Of a DNA stretch of 56,816 bases, positions 1 to 12,600 are shown piece by piece. Source of the stretch: Gymnopilus junonius (lineage: Eukaryota; Basidiomycota; Agaricomycetes; Agaricales; Galerinaceae); assembly GCA_015501075.1 (NCBI GenBank), contig JADNYJ010000227.1, forward strand, positions 1 to 56,816, given 5' to 3'. Position numbers and translations under genes: made by a program. The notes beneath the pieces were generated by a model. It was not told where the DNA came from. It did no database searches and saw only the letters and a program-made list of their open reading frames with translations. The number at the start of each line of letters is the position of its first letter. The stretch's first letter is position 1.

Positions 1-3000
1 ATGTAGATGGAGGCCCCACAGGTATACACTGAGTTGGATCAACATATCCTTCAGCCTTTCGAATAATACTACATTTGTCAAGAACTTCTGCATGTGTACC
101 AGTAAGAAAGTCACCAGTGTAACAGCTTTCCAGCCAAGCAATAATCTTTTTATGCCAGTCTGAGTTAGCTTCTAATATATGGTCTCTAAGTTCTTGTGGA
201 TTTAAACAGCCTCGGATCCATAAAAGCATATGAAGATGCAATGTCAAGTGACCTTGCTGTTCAACTGTTCCATAGTATGCACTTGTCTGACCATACAAAC
301 CTCTGTGGCCCTGATCAACTCCAAGGACATCTTTGATAAATGTTTCTACTATAAAATGAAAGAATCTAGCACCTGCAACAGGGTTGGAACATATTAAGCA
401 GATCCGTTCATCATATGGAAGAAGTAGTTCTGGTTTAAACTCAGTTTTTGTATCAGCAAAGTACAGACAGATAGGATGCTGAATATCAGCAGGTGATAGT
501 GTTATATACCAGCTAGGTGCTCCAAGAAAATTTATCCAGGACCAAATTTCATTTCGCATAAATTTCTTGCTTGTGGTTGAACCATTGACTTTACCCTGCA
601 TTGCATCCAGATCATTGATAATTTGGAAGCAAAGTTTTTCTGCATCAGTTTCAGGCTTGATATGTTCACCTTTCTCTAGTCTATCCAGAATAGAATCTAA
701 AACAGACCAATAGACATTCATCAAACATTGGCTAATATCATTGAATCGTGTTTGCTCAGCAAGGAGAAACCCTTGTGAATTGACAGTTTTGATTTGTTGA
801 TGTGAAAATGCTACAAAAGGAAAATTTGTATCCATTTGGAAACACTTATCATGATACATCAAGAGATGGTGGACATGATCTTTTTCAGACAGTGGCATTG
901 AACCAATGCCACCTTTTCCATATGGAAAAAGCCATGGAAACATCATTGGATAGAGTTGAGGATTATCATAAATAGATTCAAGCTTACTACTGTGACCAAC
1001 AGCAAGCATTTTTCCATTGTTATTGAGATGTCTGAGTGCCATAGCTTTGATTTCATTTGTTGACATACTCTGCAAATTCTCTGCAGTAAGACCATGGACC
1101 ATAAATGGGCATTCACCCTCTTCAGCACCATCCTCAACATCCTGATCAAAAACACTTGTTCCCTCTGGTACTTTATTTGTATCTGCTGAATGATATTCAA
1201 TAGAAACAGGAGGCATGTCCTCTGGATATGAGTTTGCATTATCCGTGGATATTTCAATATTAGCATAGTCACTATGATTTAGTTTTAACCAGTTCAAAGC
1301 CTTAATAACATAATTTCTTCTGACCAAAAAAGGTGTTCGCTTCAAATCATCTGGAGTAGGTTTACAAGGACCAGTAAACAGAATTGCCAATACATCATCC
1401 ATATCTTCTCAAGGAGGTGGTAAAATATTATAAATTTTGGGAATTGGTGATTCAAAGGCCACCATGTTGGCTTTCATTTTTTTCATTCCAGAAGCCACTT
1501 TTACATAAGTGCAAGTATGTCTCACTCTTGCGATCAAAAGCTTCTCTACAAACCTTAAATCTTTCAGTTCTTTTGGAACAGAACCAAGCCATAAGTTGTT
1601 AGCCAATGCATGATGGGGTACATCTCCTTTTCTAATATGTTTCCTGCAATCATGACATATTTTATTACAGCTGTAGTCAAGTACAGGCCCTTTAAACTCT
1701 TGCATAGTCTGATTTTCTGACATTCTTTCTCTACGGGTCACTCCAGGTGATTCAAGAATATGTAACATTTTTTTTACAGCCTTCAATCAGCTTAGTTCCT
1801 TAACAGGTTTTAATTGACCACAAACTGCACAACCAGCCTCTTCTATATTTGTCTTTGACATAGATTTGCAGGCTTGATTCAAAATTTTGTTAAATAAATC
1901 TTTATCCATTGGCTGTGGTGGAAATTCAGCAGGACCTTCGTCTACTTCTTTTTGAGCACGGAAGGCCTTGACTTGAGCATTGCAGAGCTGTGTTGTGCTC
2001 TGATCCACTTGAAAGATATAATAGCATTCTGCACAAGCTTGACAAGTATGGTCCACTGACTCAGCTAATAGATCCACTAATTTGCATCTTGAACCTGCAT
2101 GAATTCCATGTGCAGTAGCAATTTTACAAGCATTTGTTAGAGTAACGAGGTTGAGAATGGTACCAAGGGGTATTCGGGCACATACATAACCTGCATCAAT
2201 GAAGATGCTCAGGTTGGAGTCAACTGAGCACTGAAGAAAACACAACTTAGAACCAGGATCCATATGGCTTATGTCAGTAATAACATATGCTTGAATGGCT
2301 TGCAAGTCAATAAAGCTGAGACCTCTTCCTCCTCCTTTTGCTGAAAAACCATGTGCTTTTTGATAGTCAGATAAATTTTCAGACCTTGGAACTTCAGGTT
2401 GAGAGCAAGTAGGTGTGTCCAAGTCTGAGACAGATATATCAGGCAATAAAAATAAAAGCTGGGTACATAGAAGTGTCATATATAATGCCACACATGGTGG
2501 TATACTCTGCAACCCAGAGCTTCTGAAGAGCAAATTGATCCAGTTACAGAATAAATCTGCTGCAGTATAAGCATATTTTACCAAGGCAAGCTTGGCATCA
2601 ATATAACCCCCTCTTAGGGCATCCACAGACATATGGAAGCTACATTGACCAGTGGTCAATGCAAGGATACCCCAGTTTAGCTCTGGTGCAGATGAAATAA
2701 CCAAGGAAAGCACAGGTCCTGCAATTGATTTATGCACATGAGAAAAAGTTAGACAAAAAACAAGTAGGCAAATACCGCTTTTCAAATAACCAGATATAGC
2801 ACAAGTTGCATTCATATAGCCAAGTATCCCAAGAATGAATGCAGAGTGCTTTGTAGGATACTCAAGACTAACAAGGAGAAGGAATAACACAGTGTTGAGA
2901 TAGGCAGAAGACATTTTGAGATGAGAGTAGTGAAAAGAACAGAAACTGAAAATCAACCATGTGATTATGAAGCATGTGCTCATCAACAATGAAGCACAAT

Positions 3001-3019
3001 ACAAGTAAACACCAACCAT
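1..3019 (-). pseudogene. Helitron Rep/helicase protein, N-terminal part (decayed, runs off left edge)
   Basis: The minus strand encodes the N-terminal half of a fungal Helitron replication initiator. Reading right to left, bases 3019-1787 end in a Cys-x2-Cys segment (CAVCGQ). Bases 1786-1409 hold the DUF6570-like region with a second CxxC (CHDCRKH). Bases 1405-1 hold the Helitron-like Rep domain with the HUH nickase motif LTLHLHM at about 227-238. The helicase part would lie left of base 1, outside the window. Two in-frame TGA codons, at 1787-1789 (ELS-stop-LKAV) and 1409-1411 (PPP-stop-EDM), interrupt one otherwise continuous frame; related proteins as I remember them read through, with Arg at the first. 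The hydrophobic start of the 410-codon segment near 3019 is not family-like, so the true N-terminus is uncertain. Helitrons move by rolling-circle replication and capture host gene pieces, which fits the chaperone and SPT6 fragments downstream. I see no intact termini. Confidence 0.85.
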
Positions 3020-3275
3020 GACATTGAGAGGTCATTAAATCCTAACACATATCAACAAAACACGTAACAGATGACTTGCCATTTTGAAAATAATCTAAGA
3101 CATTTAATCATTCAACTATGTAGGTACTTGCACGTCCTCTGGTCCACCTGATGCTGTAACACCACCACCACCAGCATACTTGCGGGTAGCCTGAAAGTAC
3201 TTTGAATCAAAAGAAGTGAGGCCCATAGTAACAAAGTCTATGATGTATTAGTGAGTCACGAAGTTCAAGTCAAAA
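3020..3275. other. short spacer between Helitron and JmjC gene
   Basis: AT-rich, without a supported coding segment. The 5' end of the Helitron would be expected near here on the minus strand, but I could not fix a boundary by eye. Confidence 0.4.
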
Positions 3276-6200
3276 TTATCTGTGCCCACCTTGCGGAGTT
3301 TTCCAGTTAGGCTGCCAGCCTGATGACCACTCAACTGAATACCTATCCTTGTCAGCCAGACTCAATGAGTCTGAGGGAAGTCCACTCCTGGTCTTCCAGA
3401 CAGAGTTAATTGTGTCATTGGCATTAACAATATTTTCGATTTGGGACTTGAGCTTGAGGTATGTACAGTGAGGAACACCTCCCAGATGCCTTCTGCCAGC
3501 AGCGAGTTTGTAGTTTTGAAGGGACTGAATAATTTGGACAAGAAATTGATAAGGCAGATCTGGGATTATGTCTTGGGAAGGTCCTCGAATGGTTGCACAG
3601 CTTTGTATCCATTGCATGATGTAGAATGCCACACCCCTTGCGTAGCATTGGGCAACACGTTCAAAGTAAGGAATGGCATTTACATCACAGTCATTGATCA
3701 GATATGCCTGTTCTGGGGTTGCAGACTCATCGTCATCTTGATTGGCAGCCTTATAGGTGCAGAAGTCCAACACATTGCCTAGAATAACAAGAATACACAC
3801 AGACAACAGATTGAGTATGCCGTCGATAGTCTTGACATCAGGAAGGTGTACAAATGATTGATCTTGATAAGAAATCAGCCTTGGGGACAGACCAACAAAC
3901 AAATTTCAATCACCTGAAGATGGGATACTCTCTTCCATGAGTCCCAGATGGTAAAAAAGTAGGATATGATGGAAAATCTGGCAGGTTGGCCAATGGGATG
4001 TATTGGTTAAGAAGTTATTCAAGATGAATGCATGAATAACACCCTGCAGGGTGTCCTGCATGAGTGAAGTCATATAGTAGTGACCACCATGACAAACAGC
4101 AGCTTCCATGCCATATACAAAATGAGGGGTATTGGCCTTCATGAAACTGTAAAAATAAGTTGAAGTCCACTAAAAAAAGAGGCAACTCACAGTATGTCAG
4201 ATGATCGAAGAACAATACCTTCAAATCTGTATTTCACCTTTGCAGGAACATCATCAAGGACAAAGGCTTCCTCATCTAGAAAAAAATGAATTGAGGACAG
4301 TGGTTTGCTGCCCAGCAGTCTCTCCATGACAGCCCAGAGCTTCGAACCACAGATAGGACCATCATTGGTATTCAGACCATCACAGTCAATATGGACAAAT
4401 GTCAAGGTGTTTCGGGTTCCAGCTGCACCCCAACGCATGTGCTCAGTCAGATATGAAGAGGTGAGAGGGACTTGATGAAAGCCACATGTAATGTCGCAGG
4501 CATCGAGGTCAACAGCATATTTATTTGGGCGACGATCTGCATCACCCATAGGAAAATCAAGCCCATTGAGGATCTGTCCATTAGACCTCTCATTCACGAG
4601 AATGTCGCTGGTGTAACCACTAACAACCTGTATGAGGCTCGTAGTTTTGTCAGAGCATTCAACTGAAAAATCTAGAACAAGTGAGATAGCAACCCAAGCA
4701 GTAGAAAATAGGCTGACCATTGATAGAAACCTGGCTGTTCAAGGAACCTATCAGAGTGCATATAGCACTTTCACCAAACTTTGTTTCCTTGTTATGAGGA
4801 ATATGGGTGATGACAATGTGCTTCTTGGACATATGGTGCTGCAAAGTAGGTGCATCCATGGCAAGAAATATGTCGTAAGGAATAAGTTTGAACTGCGACT
4901 TTTCAGGACAGGATAAGAAAGGTGGTTGATCTTCAATCAGACCCTCATCAAGCTTGGCCATGAGGTTTTTCATCCTGGCATGAAATGTAGCATACTACAT
5001 TCCAGGCAGAAAAAGAGTAAGCACTTTATGAACAGATATGTATATTACTACTCACATGGAACTCAGGGGTAAACATTTCTTTTTTTCCATAGGCATCCCA
5101 AGCAGTATAAGAAGTGTTGGATATAATTTTGGGTGGGGGCACATCTTTTCCCAGTGAAATCTCCTCTTTCTTGACCTAGTTGTGGACATTCAGAACAATT
5201 TACTTCATAGGCCATAAGCAAAGGGAACTCACATAATCCTGGCCCTGAGCAGGCTCAAAGAGCAAGGGACAGGAATCAACATCAATAGGATCATTGAGAG
5301 AATCTCCTGGAAGATTCATTATCTTGGAGGTACGATGATGAGCAGGAGGTGGAAAAGTATGCCTTTTCTTGGGTGGAGGCTCCAGAATCTCATCGGAGGA
5401 ATCAATTTCAGAGTTAACAGTTGAGTTAGAGATGGGAGATTTGCAGTGCTTTCCACTCTTCTGCCTTGGCTTACTGTCCGTTCTGCTCTTCTGCCTCAGC
5501 TTGCAAGATGGACTTCCACTCAATAATCTGCTCAGAGAACCCAAAAGACCTGGGTTCCTTACAAGCATACCCAATTTCTTATTTCTAGCAGTGTGGCGCT
5601 TCCTGGCATCATCAGATTCAGATTCTGAACTGAATTATGAGAAGCATCATATAGCTGAGGATGAAATGACACACCAGAACTCAGTGAGCCTTCCGTCAAA
5701 GGTGACATGGCTCCATCATCTTCAAATGGGCTGGGCAGACTTGATAGAAGTGCTGGATTGACAGTCGAAGGTTGAGTCATATAGTCTGTTGCGGACCCCT
5801 GGAAAACCGCATTTATAGAAGATGCAAGTGACGTAGCAAAACTCAAGCACTCTGGATGCTCAGTTATCATATCATGACTAGCCTCCAGTGCAAGAGGTGC
5901 AGGACAGTCCTTGCATTGAATGGACACCAGTTGTGGAGACATGGAGACAGCAATATTGACAATAGCAGGGGTTTCAGTCTGAGGAATACCTGCCTGAGAA
6001 AGGGGCTTCATGAAGGCTGACTCCAACAAGTTGGCCACAGGAGAGCTACCAAACTCAGCATCTAAAACAAAGCTATAACTGTTTGAAGAGGTAAAGCAAC
6101 ATAATATCATACCCGAGGAGCCAGTCTGAGGAATACCTGACTGAGGAAGGGGCTTCAAGGTGGCTGGCTCCAATGATTTGGCCACAGGAGAGCTACTGGA

Positions 6201-6560
6201 ACCCTCAGTGATGGGAAGAGCACTTCCAGAAGAACCAACACTCTTCAACGTGACAAGCTCAGTATCTAAAACAAAGCCATAAGTTTTTGAAGAGGTAAGA
6301 CAACATAACATCATACCCGAGGGGCAGAGAAACAGACGGCATTAATCTGTGTTCGAAGCAGCCTCAATCGCAGGCCAAGGCAGGCCATCCACAAGATCCA
6401 ACATGACTTTATCCGGATGAATATCACCATTGGACAACCTTATAATAGATTCGAAGACAAGGGACTCGCAGCAAATAACAAGGGGTGGTTTACACTTCGC
6501 ATGCTTTGCAAAAAACTCCAGAGCTAAATGTCGACTGAAGGACTTGGATGAGATACAGAA
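3276..6560 (-). pseudogene. JmjC-type Fe(II)/2-oxoglutarate oxygenase gene, probably decayed
   Basis: This is a multi-exon minus-strand gene of the JmjC family expanded in Agaricomycetes. Segments in order: an N-terminal region at about 6560-5900 (a conserved-looking stretch ending PDKVMLDLVDGLPWPAIEAA), a Ser/Pro-rich region with a KKR cluster at 5574-5230, a domain exon at 4973-4660, the JmjC core at 4665-4190, and a C-terminal exon at 4142-3276. The first two iron ligands are in HIDCDG (about 4378-4395) and the distal His is in the CHGGHYY region (about 4070-4100), so the metal triad is kept. The core contains HMRWGAAGT, typical of this subgroup. An in-frame TGA lies at 3906-3908 and a TAA at 6342-6344; the frame changes near 4660-4720 without a clear intron. 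Substrate is unknown; cupin-like hydroxylases or histone demethylases are the known roles of the superfamily. Exon limits are approximate. Confidence 0.72.
5974..6320. repeat. imperfect tandem duplication inside the JmjC gene
   Basis: Two units sit head to tail: 5974-6120 and 6121-6320. Both begin with agtctgaggaatacctg and end with tcatacccgagg. The second carries about 54 extra bases in its middle. On the minus strand both are open and encode related peptides (GIPQT...SFVLD and GIPQT...GFVLD), so the duplication lengthens the low-complexity N-terminal region. Confidence 0.8.
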
Positions 6561-6934
6561 AGTGAGAATGAGATAGAGTGGCGAGACTAGGAGAGCAAGA
6601 TGTAGAGCAGCTCAAAGGCTTGCAGCACTGCATGATGAATTGGTGCCATCAGGAAAAGGACTTTTTGCTTCTGGACATCCCAGGCAATTTGAATCTTTAC
6701 AGAGACTTCAGAGCCTGTAGGTATCCTTGGAAGGCTTTGGAAATGCTTTGTATGGCTTTGTATTGCTTTAGTGTACTTACATCTTTGCAAACTATGAAAA
6801 TCATTACACACTTTCCAAGGCCTTTAGATAACTCAATAGATGATATAGAAGGCCACAGGCATGTAATATTCCAAGCACAAAAATATAATAAATCTCAATA
6901 AAAATCACATGAGATTTATTAAAATATCAGTCAC

Positions 6935-7030
6935 AATAATGCACACAACTAGACTTGAACTTGGGACCTCAGATTCATTAGGTAATCTACAATAACCATC
7001 AGGGCACTTTACCATTGCACTGTTACATCT
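6935..7030 (-). repeat. tRNA-like remnant (SINE or tRNA pseudogene)
   Basis: On the minus strand CAGTGCAATGG resembles an RNA polymerase III A box. About 60 nt later GTTCAAGTC fits the B-box consensus GWTCRANNC exactly. The spacing is longer than in class I tRNAs and suits a class II tRNA or a SINE head. I see no convincing acceptor stem. Surrounding bases 6561-7560 hold no gene I can support. Confidence 0.4.
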
Positions 7031-7567
7031 ATATTACTGTAATAAATCTGTTGACTTTATAAACCACTCTCTGCTGAGGTCAAGAACAAAAAAAAATCAC
7101 ATCTTTCTCTTGTTTCCCCTTCCCCTTGCCTTTGAGGCTTTGACTTTGAGGCACTTTGGCTCTCTATTTTTAGAATCAAAATCTGTTTCCAGAGAAGCAA
7201 CACCAAGGTCAAGTAAAGAATCAGTTTCTGGATGTGAAGATGACAGTTTGCGGTTAGCTTGAGATGAGGAGCAGTGTTGTCTTGACCCCTTTGACCCAGT
7301 CAATAAAAGTCATCAAGTCAAAGGGTACATCAAACTTTGACAGGTCAGTCAATAGAAGTTACTGTGTCCGTGCACATGTTCTCAAGTTGCAAGCCATGGA
7401 CAAGGAAGCAGTCATTTGAGGCCAGCATGCCTATATCCATGAAGAGGAGGAATTCATGAAAGAAGGTTCATACTAAATGGCATCTTACCCTTACCCTTGA
7501 AAGAGTGATCATATTTTTCGTTACCAAGGTACTGCACTTCTCGGCATCCCCCAAAAGTCGGTAAACC

Positions 7568-8900
7568 TCACATCCTCAAGATGCACATCTTAAGGGACTG
7601 TAAGCATATTCCGGATGACATTAGGAAGAAGATTGAGCATGAATTAGGTGCATATGACTCATGCAAGGTGCCTTCAATCATGCCGACTTCAAGCTTTTCA
7701 GAGGTTATTCCCTCAGAGGGACCCAAAAGGCAGAGTGGAGAGCAGGTTGATTTTGAGCATGACATATGCGAGTGGTTTGTCGCATGTGCAATTCCGTGGA
7801 ATGCTGCCAACAATCCACAAACCTGATTGTTTTCTGACAAGTGGTTGCTGAAGAACGTCTTCATTCCCGACCGGTGCATCCTCAGTGGTCGCATTTTGGA
7901 TGCACATGTCAAAACGGTTGAGGACCGAGTTGAGGGGAAGGTGAAGGACGTCTTTATTCTTGCAGTTTTCTTTAACCCTTACATTCGCCATGAAATTTTC
8001 CATCCATCTGCACTCCCTGAACGTGACCTGTTCGAGGTTGTAAAGCACATTTTTGAGCGAGTCTACAATCGAAAATCTGACATTCACCTCATGACAGCAT
8101 ATACTGATTACTGGAGGAAGAGGAGTGAGTTTGCATTCGACAAGACAGAGCTGGAAGACGTGGCACAAATGTGTTCGGAACCAGTATGTCATTTTGCTGT
8201 TGGTTTAACTTAAGCTGGTCTGACCTGTTGATGCAAAGAACCTCCCACTGGATCTTGTTTTCCTTTGGATGCGAATTGACACTCAAAAAGACAATGATGC
8301 TCTGACAGGTCGCAACTCTATGAAGCTTGCTATTTGCGTCCTCAGTGTGATTGCAAATTCGCGGGCTGTGAGCGGTCATTTAGCATTTTTGGAAACATCC
8401 ACACCAAAAGACGGAATAAACTCGATACGAAAACAGTCCACAAGACTGGAATTGTGAAGACTGACATAATGAGATGCCATATCGCTGCCGGACTCATCCC
8501 AATGCGAAAGAAGTGCAAATTTGGAGAGCTGGATGCAACAGAAATACCCAGCACCCCCGGAATGGAAACATCACCAGCTCAATTCATCGACTCAGTTATC
8601 ACCGAGGTGACTGGCATTCAATCCGATGATGACAATGAAGACGATGACCTACCAGAAACCGTAATGCAATCCATGCATTGCCCAGTCCAGCCAACCTGCC
8701 GACGTTGACCAATACCTCTCAAGGATCTCTTTGACTACCCAGCCGATGGAGATAAAGATGCTGTGGCACGTTTTGAGTTTTATTGGAAGGCAGGCATTCG
8801 AAACTTGGAGGCTGAGCTGGCTGCATACAATGCAGGCAATGAAGAGGAGATGATGGTTACAGAACAAGATGTGGACATGGTGGATGGCACAGCCTCATGA
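7568..8900 (+). pseudogene. hAT-family transposase, internally deleted and frameshifted
   Basis: The start encodes a BED-finger-like Cys/His segment (HILRDCKHIPDDIR, 7581-7625). Bases 7827-8213 encode a frame that begins ILSGRILDAHVK and then jumps directly to a late segment (ILAVFFNPYIRHEIF). The central RNase H-fold part with the catalytic acidic residues, normally several hundred residues, is missing. Bases 8269-8708 carry the C-terminal hAT dimerisation region: VLSVIANS in one frame continues as GCERSFSIFGNIHTKRRN in another, a frameshift near 8355-8365. An acidic tail follows. The copy cannot make transposase. I could not identify TIRs or the expected 8-bp target duplication. Confidence 0.75.
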
Positions 8901-10008
8901 GATATCATCTCATTTGGGATGTCAAACTTGGGCCTTGTACTTCAGAAACCATCTTATATCTCACTTTGATTTATAGTTTATATATTTTGAACTACAAATT
9001 TTGCCTATGTAGTAGTACGTACCCAATATTTTGACCAACCGACAGTTGAACCCACTGTGGGTCTGCCATGACAGAGGCACCGGTACAGCAATAACCATAT
9101 CCCAGTATCCCACGAAAGTCATTGACCCCCCCCGTCATTGACAACACTGATGAGGAGGATTGAGATACTGCTGGAGCAAGGAATCTGAGTTGGATCCATT
9201 TGAGTGAGGGGGGCTGAATCCTTCCAAGTCCAATGTGCCCTTGCTCTGGAGTCTGAGGAGGTGGCTGGGCACTCAGGAGTTGGTTGACAATGACTGAGAG
9301 AAACATGTGTCATAATGATGGCGGCTTCCCACATCGCATCCAATCGGCCCTGACTCCCCATGATAAAGTACATACATACATCATGGCCAAAAGCGCCCAC
9401 TAATCAGATTCTAAACATAGCTACTCTACTTTTGCAGCTTTCTCAAAAGATCGAGCTCCTTACGAGTCTCCACTAATTCTCATTCCAATTGATCAATTTT
9501 ATTTTCTTTATATTGCACAAGTAGTTTTTATGTTGTTTGACATTTAAGAACAATTTTTTTAATGAAGTGCAGGAGACCATGGCAATTTTTGTTTTTGTCA
9601 GGTCATTTTAATTCATGTAGAAACACAATTTTTGTTTTAATTGAAGAGGGGAAAAAGAGAAAACAAATCGTCAGAGGATTAATATATATCATACACAAGT
9701 AGAGGTCACTTACATTGCATGATCAGGCTGAAATCCCCTCCTGAAATTTGGATATCATTCCCATGCATGGTGCACTGCCTGAATGTTCCATAGCAGACTA
9801 TCACGCTGTTTGCAATTATCGCTACATGCTTGAATAAACCACCAGTGATGATGGGAGCTTGAAAGGTCTACATCACAACAGATGGGATGACTAGAATGAA
9901 TGGACTTACTCTGCATCCCAAAGTACAAGATCGAATCTTTCACTACACCATTGCCCACTAAGACATCCATTTGCACCAATGCTGCAGAAGTCAGATGAAG
10001 CGGACATC
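8901..10008. other. no recognisable gene
   Basis: A minus-strand open frame of 104 codons at 8992-9306 (Pro/Ser-rich) and a few other short open frames are present, but I recognise no family and see no intron pattern supporting them. The stretch is AT-rich near 9480-9680. Confidence 0.4.
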
Positions 10009-10206
10009 GCAAACCAAGATCTCTCACCGTCATGGTACCTCTTCACTTCATGATCCTGCTCGCACTCAGATGCTGATCGCTGTGAGTATCGGTTCGACAA
10101 ATGGACCACAAACAAAGATCTCTCACTGCTGTGGTACCTCTTCACTTTATGACCCTGCTCGCGCTCGGATGCTGACTGCTGTGAGTATCAGTTCACCAAA
10201 TGGGGC
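10009..10206. repeat. 99-bp tandem repeat, two copies
   Basis: Units 10009-10107 and 10108-10206 share aagatctctcac, ggtacctcttcact, cctgctcgc and ctgtgagtat at the same offsets. The 99-bp period is a multiple of three, so a plus-strand frame at 9971-10228 stays open and repeats a 33-residue peptide (KISH..GTSSL.DPAR). It may be a coding repeat of an unknown gene. It keeps more CpG than its surroundings. Confidence 0.8.
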
Positions 10207-10544
10207 TGGACAAGAAAGGACGTACTAGGGTGCGAGGTCATCACTGCATGAATCTATCAGGCTTAGAACAACTAACTGAATGAAAAGCTTACCTTCTATG
10301 TTAACATGTTCTCTATGGGACTGTGATTGACCCATGGGTGTTGGTGTTTCAAGTTGAGTGAGAGCAAGGAGGAAAGTATTGAGGTCAAGAAGACGTGTCC
10401 CAAAGAAGAAGGGATGCTTGTACAAAAATGGAAAATGAATAACTATCCCTAATATGGATATTTTCTGGATATCAACTTGGTGGCATCACATTAAACCTTG
10501 CATAACCATGACATTCTTGATAATAGGCAGGCCATCATTCCGCA

Positions 10545-11926
10545 TGTCAACCGTCCTCCAAGAGTCGAGCTCATCGGTAAAGATGGTTCTGCCTGTGACA
10601 ATGGCAATGTCACCCAAGATGGACTTGCGGTTGTCCCAAAACCTGAAGCCTTGATAGCACATACTTGGAGCTTACTGCGCAGCTTGTTGAGAATCAAGGA
10701 AGCGAGAGTTTCACCATCGACATCTTCAGCGATAATGATGAGCGGGCAGCGGCTCTGAGCTGCGATTTCAAGGGCAGGAAGGATATGCTGAAGGATGTAG
10801 GGGTTTTCAAATTCACACTTCTGAGTCTTGATGTTGGTGATGATGTAGGGTGAGATGAATCCTCAGTCGAAATGCATGCCTTCAGTGATTTCAATTTCGT
10901 CCTCAACTGTGCGACCCTCCTTGATGGTGATGTCTCCCTCCTTTCCAACCTTCTCCATTGCCTGTGTGATTAGGTTTCTGACATAGGTGTCATCATTAGT
11001 GGAGATGGTGGCAACCTGGGTGATCTCAGCGGTGGCGGCAACAATCTTGGTGTTTGCTGAAAGGAATTTGACTACATGGTCAACAGCGTTGCAAGACAAA
11101 TTCCCCACAAACCTTCTTGATTTCATCGATGAGAATGATGGAGTAGGATATGTGGCACATGTACTCAGTCAGTTAACCTCCAGCTCATAGCAAACGTAAC
11201 CTGGGGGAGCACCAGTGAGTCGCGAGATTGAGTGCTTCTCGGAATACTTGGAGGCATTGATATGCATCATGCTATTGTTGTCATCAAAGAGCAGTGTCGG
11301 CAACTAAGTAAAAATATGATCAGTACATTAACAGAGATAAGACAAGTGAAGAAACATATGATTTGCCAAACCACTCCTCGATAATCTGACAGCATTGGCA
11401 ATGGCCTTGGCCACATCCGGCTGCCCAACCACTTGTGCCAAGAGGGTCTTCCATCTTCAACAACTTCTCCGCCAGGAGACAGGAATACCAATTACCTCCC
11501 AACAATCTCGGCAATGCTTTCTGCATTGGTGGCATCCATGCCCGCACCGGCCTTGGCATCTTCAGTGGCTTTTTCAGCTTCCAATTTTGCAAGCTTGTTT
11601 TGGAGATCAGGAAGAGCGTAGTAAGAAAGGTTAGAAGTGGTGGCAAAGTCACATCTACAGGAAATAGTCAGCTGTAATCCTTGATCCTGCAAATCAATAT
11701 ACACCGTTGCCACTTGTGCAAGAGGAATTCATAACATGGGATGCATGCCACTCATAGAAGTAAAGGGCAAGTCCCTTTGGCTGGTGGGAGAGAGCAACAG
11801 GAGATGACATGAAGAAGGGTGGTTGCATTAGATCTATTGGAAGGAAGGAGGATAATTGATGGCTTAGTCATACTCCCTCTGGAAGAAGCTTTTGTCAGCA
11901 TCTGCTATCTTATCTATTTGCTACAA
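10545..11926 (-). pseudogene. chimeric Hsp78/ClpB-Hsp60 gene fragment, copy A
   Basis: Reading on the minus strand, 11713-11490 encodes the end of the ClpB/Hsp78 middle domain (YYALPDLQNKLAKLEAEK). Then come remnants of the VVGQ...AIANAVRLSRSG region and the [19 protein letters not shown] segment of the second AAA+ domain, ending at LIDEIKK (about 11125). From about 11100 to 10560 it continues as Hsp60 ([15 protein letters not shown], then [16 protein letters not shown]). It returns to an Hsp78-like few codons at 10560 before similarity stops. The Walker A segment of the second AAA+ domain is missing, frames are broken, and TGA stands at 10863-10865 where Hsp60 has Arg in FDRG. An intron-like GTTTC...CTTAG stretch (about 11308-11360) is still present, so capture was from DNA and not from mRNA. 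Nonfunctional. Confidence 0.85.
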
Positions 11927-12600
11927 GCAAAGTTTCGATTACCATATATCACATGCACAGTGATCAGAGGATGCGTCTTTGATCAACATTTAAATGTTAT
12001 GCATTGTTGATCAACATTTACGTGTCTTTTGTGAAAGAAAGTTGTTCATGTACAGCTACCCCCTGACCTACACCCTGCTGTGGTTACCCTCGATGCACCA
12101 TTGTCTTCCACACAAGTGAGTTAAAGCCCTTCCACTTTTGAGTCATTGGTGATGGTGGTGGCTGAGTAAAACCTAGCATACTGTCAATGGGGCTACTTAG
12201 TCTCTCTGATGGAAGTGCTAGGCATCATGCCATCCCTTCATTTGACATTGGCTTCTTGAACATAACTGCTTGCCGACCTCTTCTCTCAGGTTAAACTCTG
12301 GCTGCAGCACACGTTAGGACATGTACGTGCCTCCAATTTTCTGCCATGATTCTGGCTGATCAATGTCATTTCAATACAGTGTGCTGCATCCTCTAACACC
12401 CTGTTTTCGATGGTTACAGTATGTGCACATCTACATTCTTATGCCATTGTATGCACACATGACATTTTACACCAGACGCGTTCTGGGAAGCCATTTACCC
12501 CATATAATCTTAGCTACATTCATTGTAAACCTCTACATCATGTCGAAGTGCTTCAGACATCAGTGTCTTTGTGAGATGATCTTCAAAATGCTGTTTTTAG
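11927..12600. other. spacer upstream of TET/JBP-like gene
   Basis: No supported gene. A short direct repeat, ttgatcaacattta, occurs twice at about 11980-12020. The region may contain the promoter and earliest exon of the following gene, which I cannot delimit. Confidence 0.4.

Noticed and set aside
2700..3019. Hydrophobic N-terminus of the 410-codon minus frame as a membrane protein
   Set aside because: The rest of the frame is Helitron sequence; the hydrophobic part is probably intron or decayed DNA read through.
11320..11652. Minus frame with MLPLLTFLTT-like hydrophobic peptide, present in copies A, B and C
   Set aside because: It is an out-of-frame reading of the Hsp78 fragment; its repetition reflects the repeat, not a gene.
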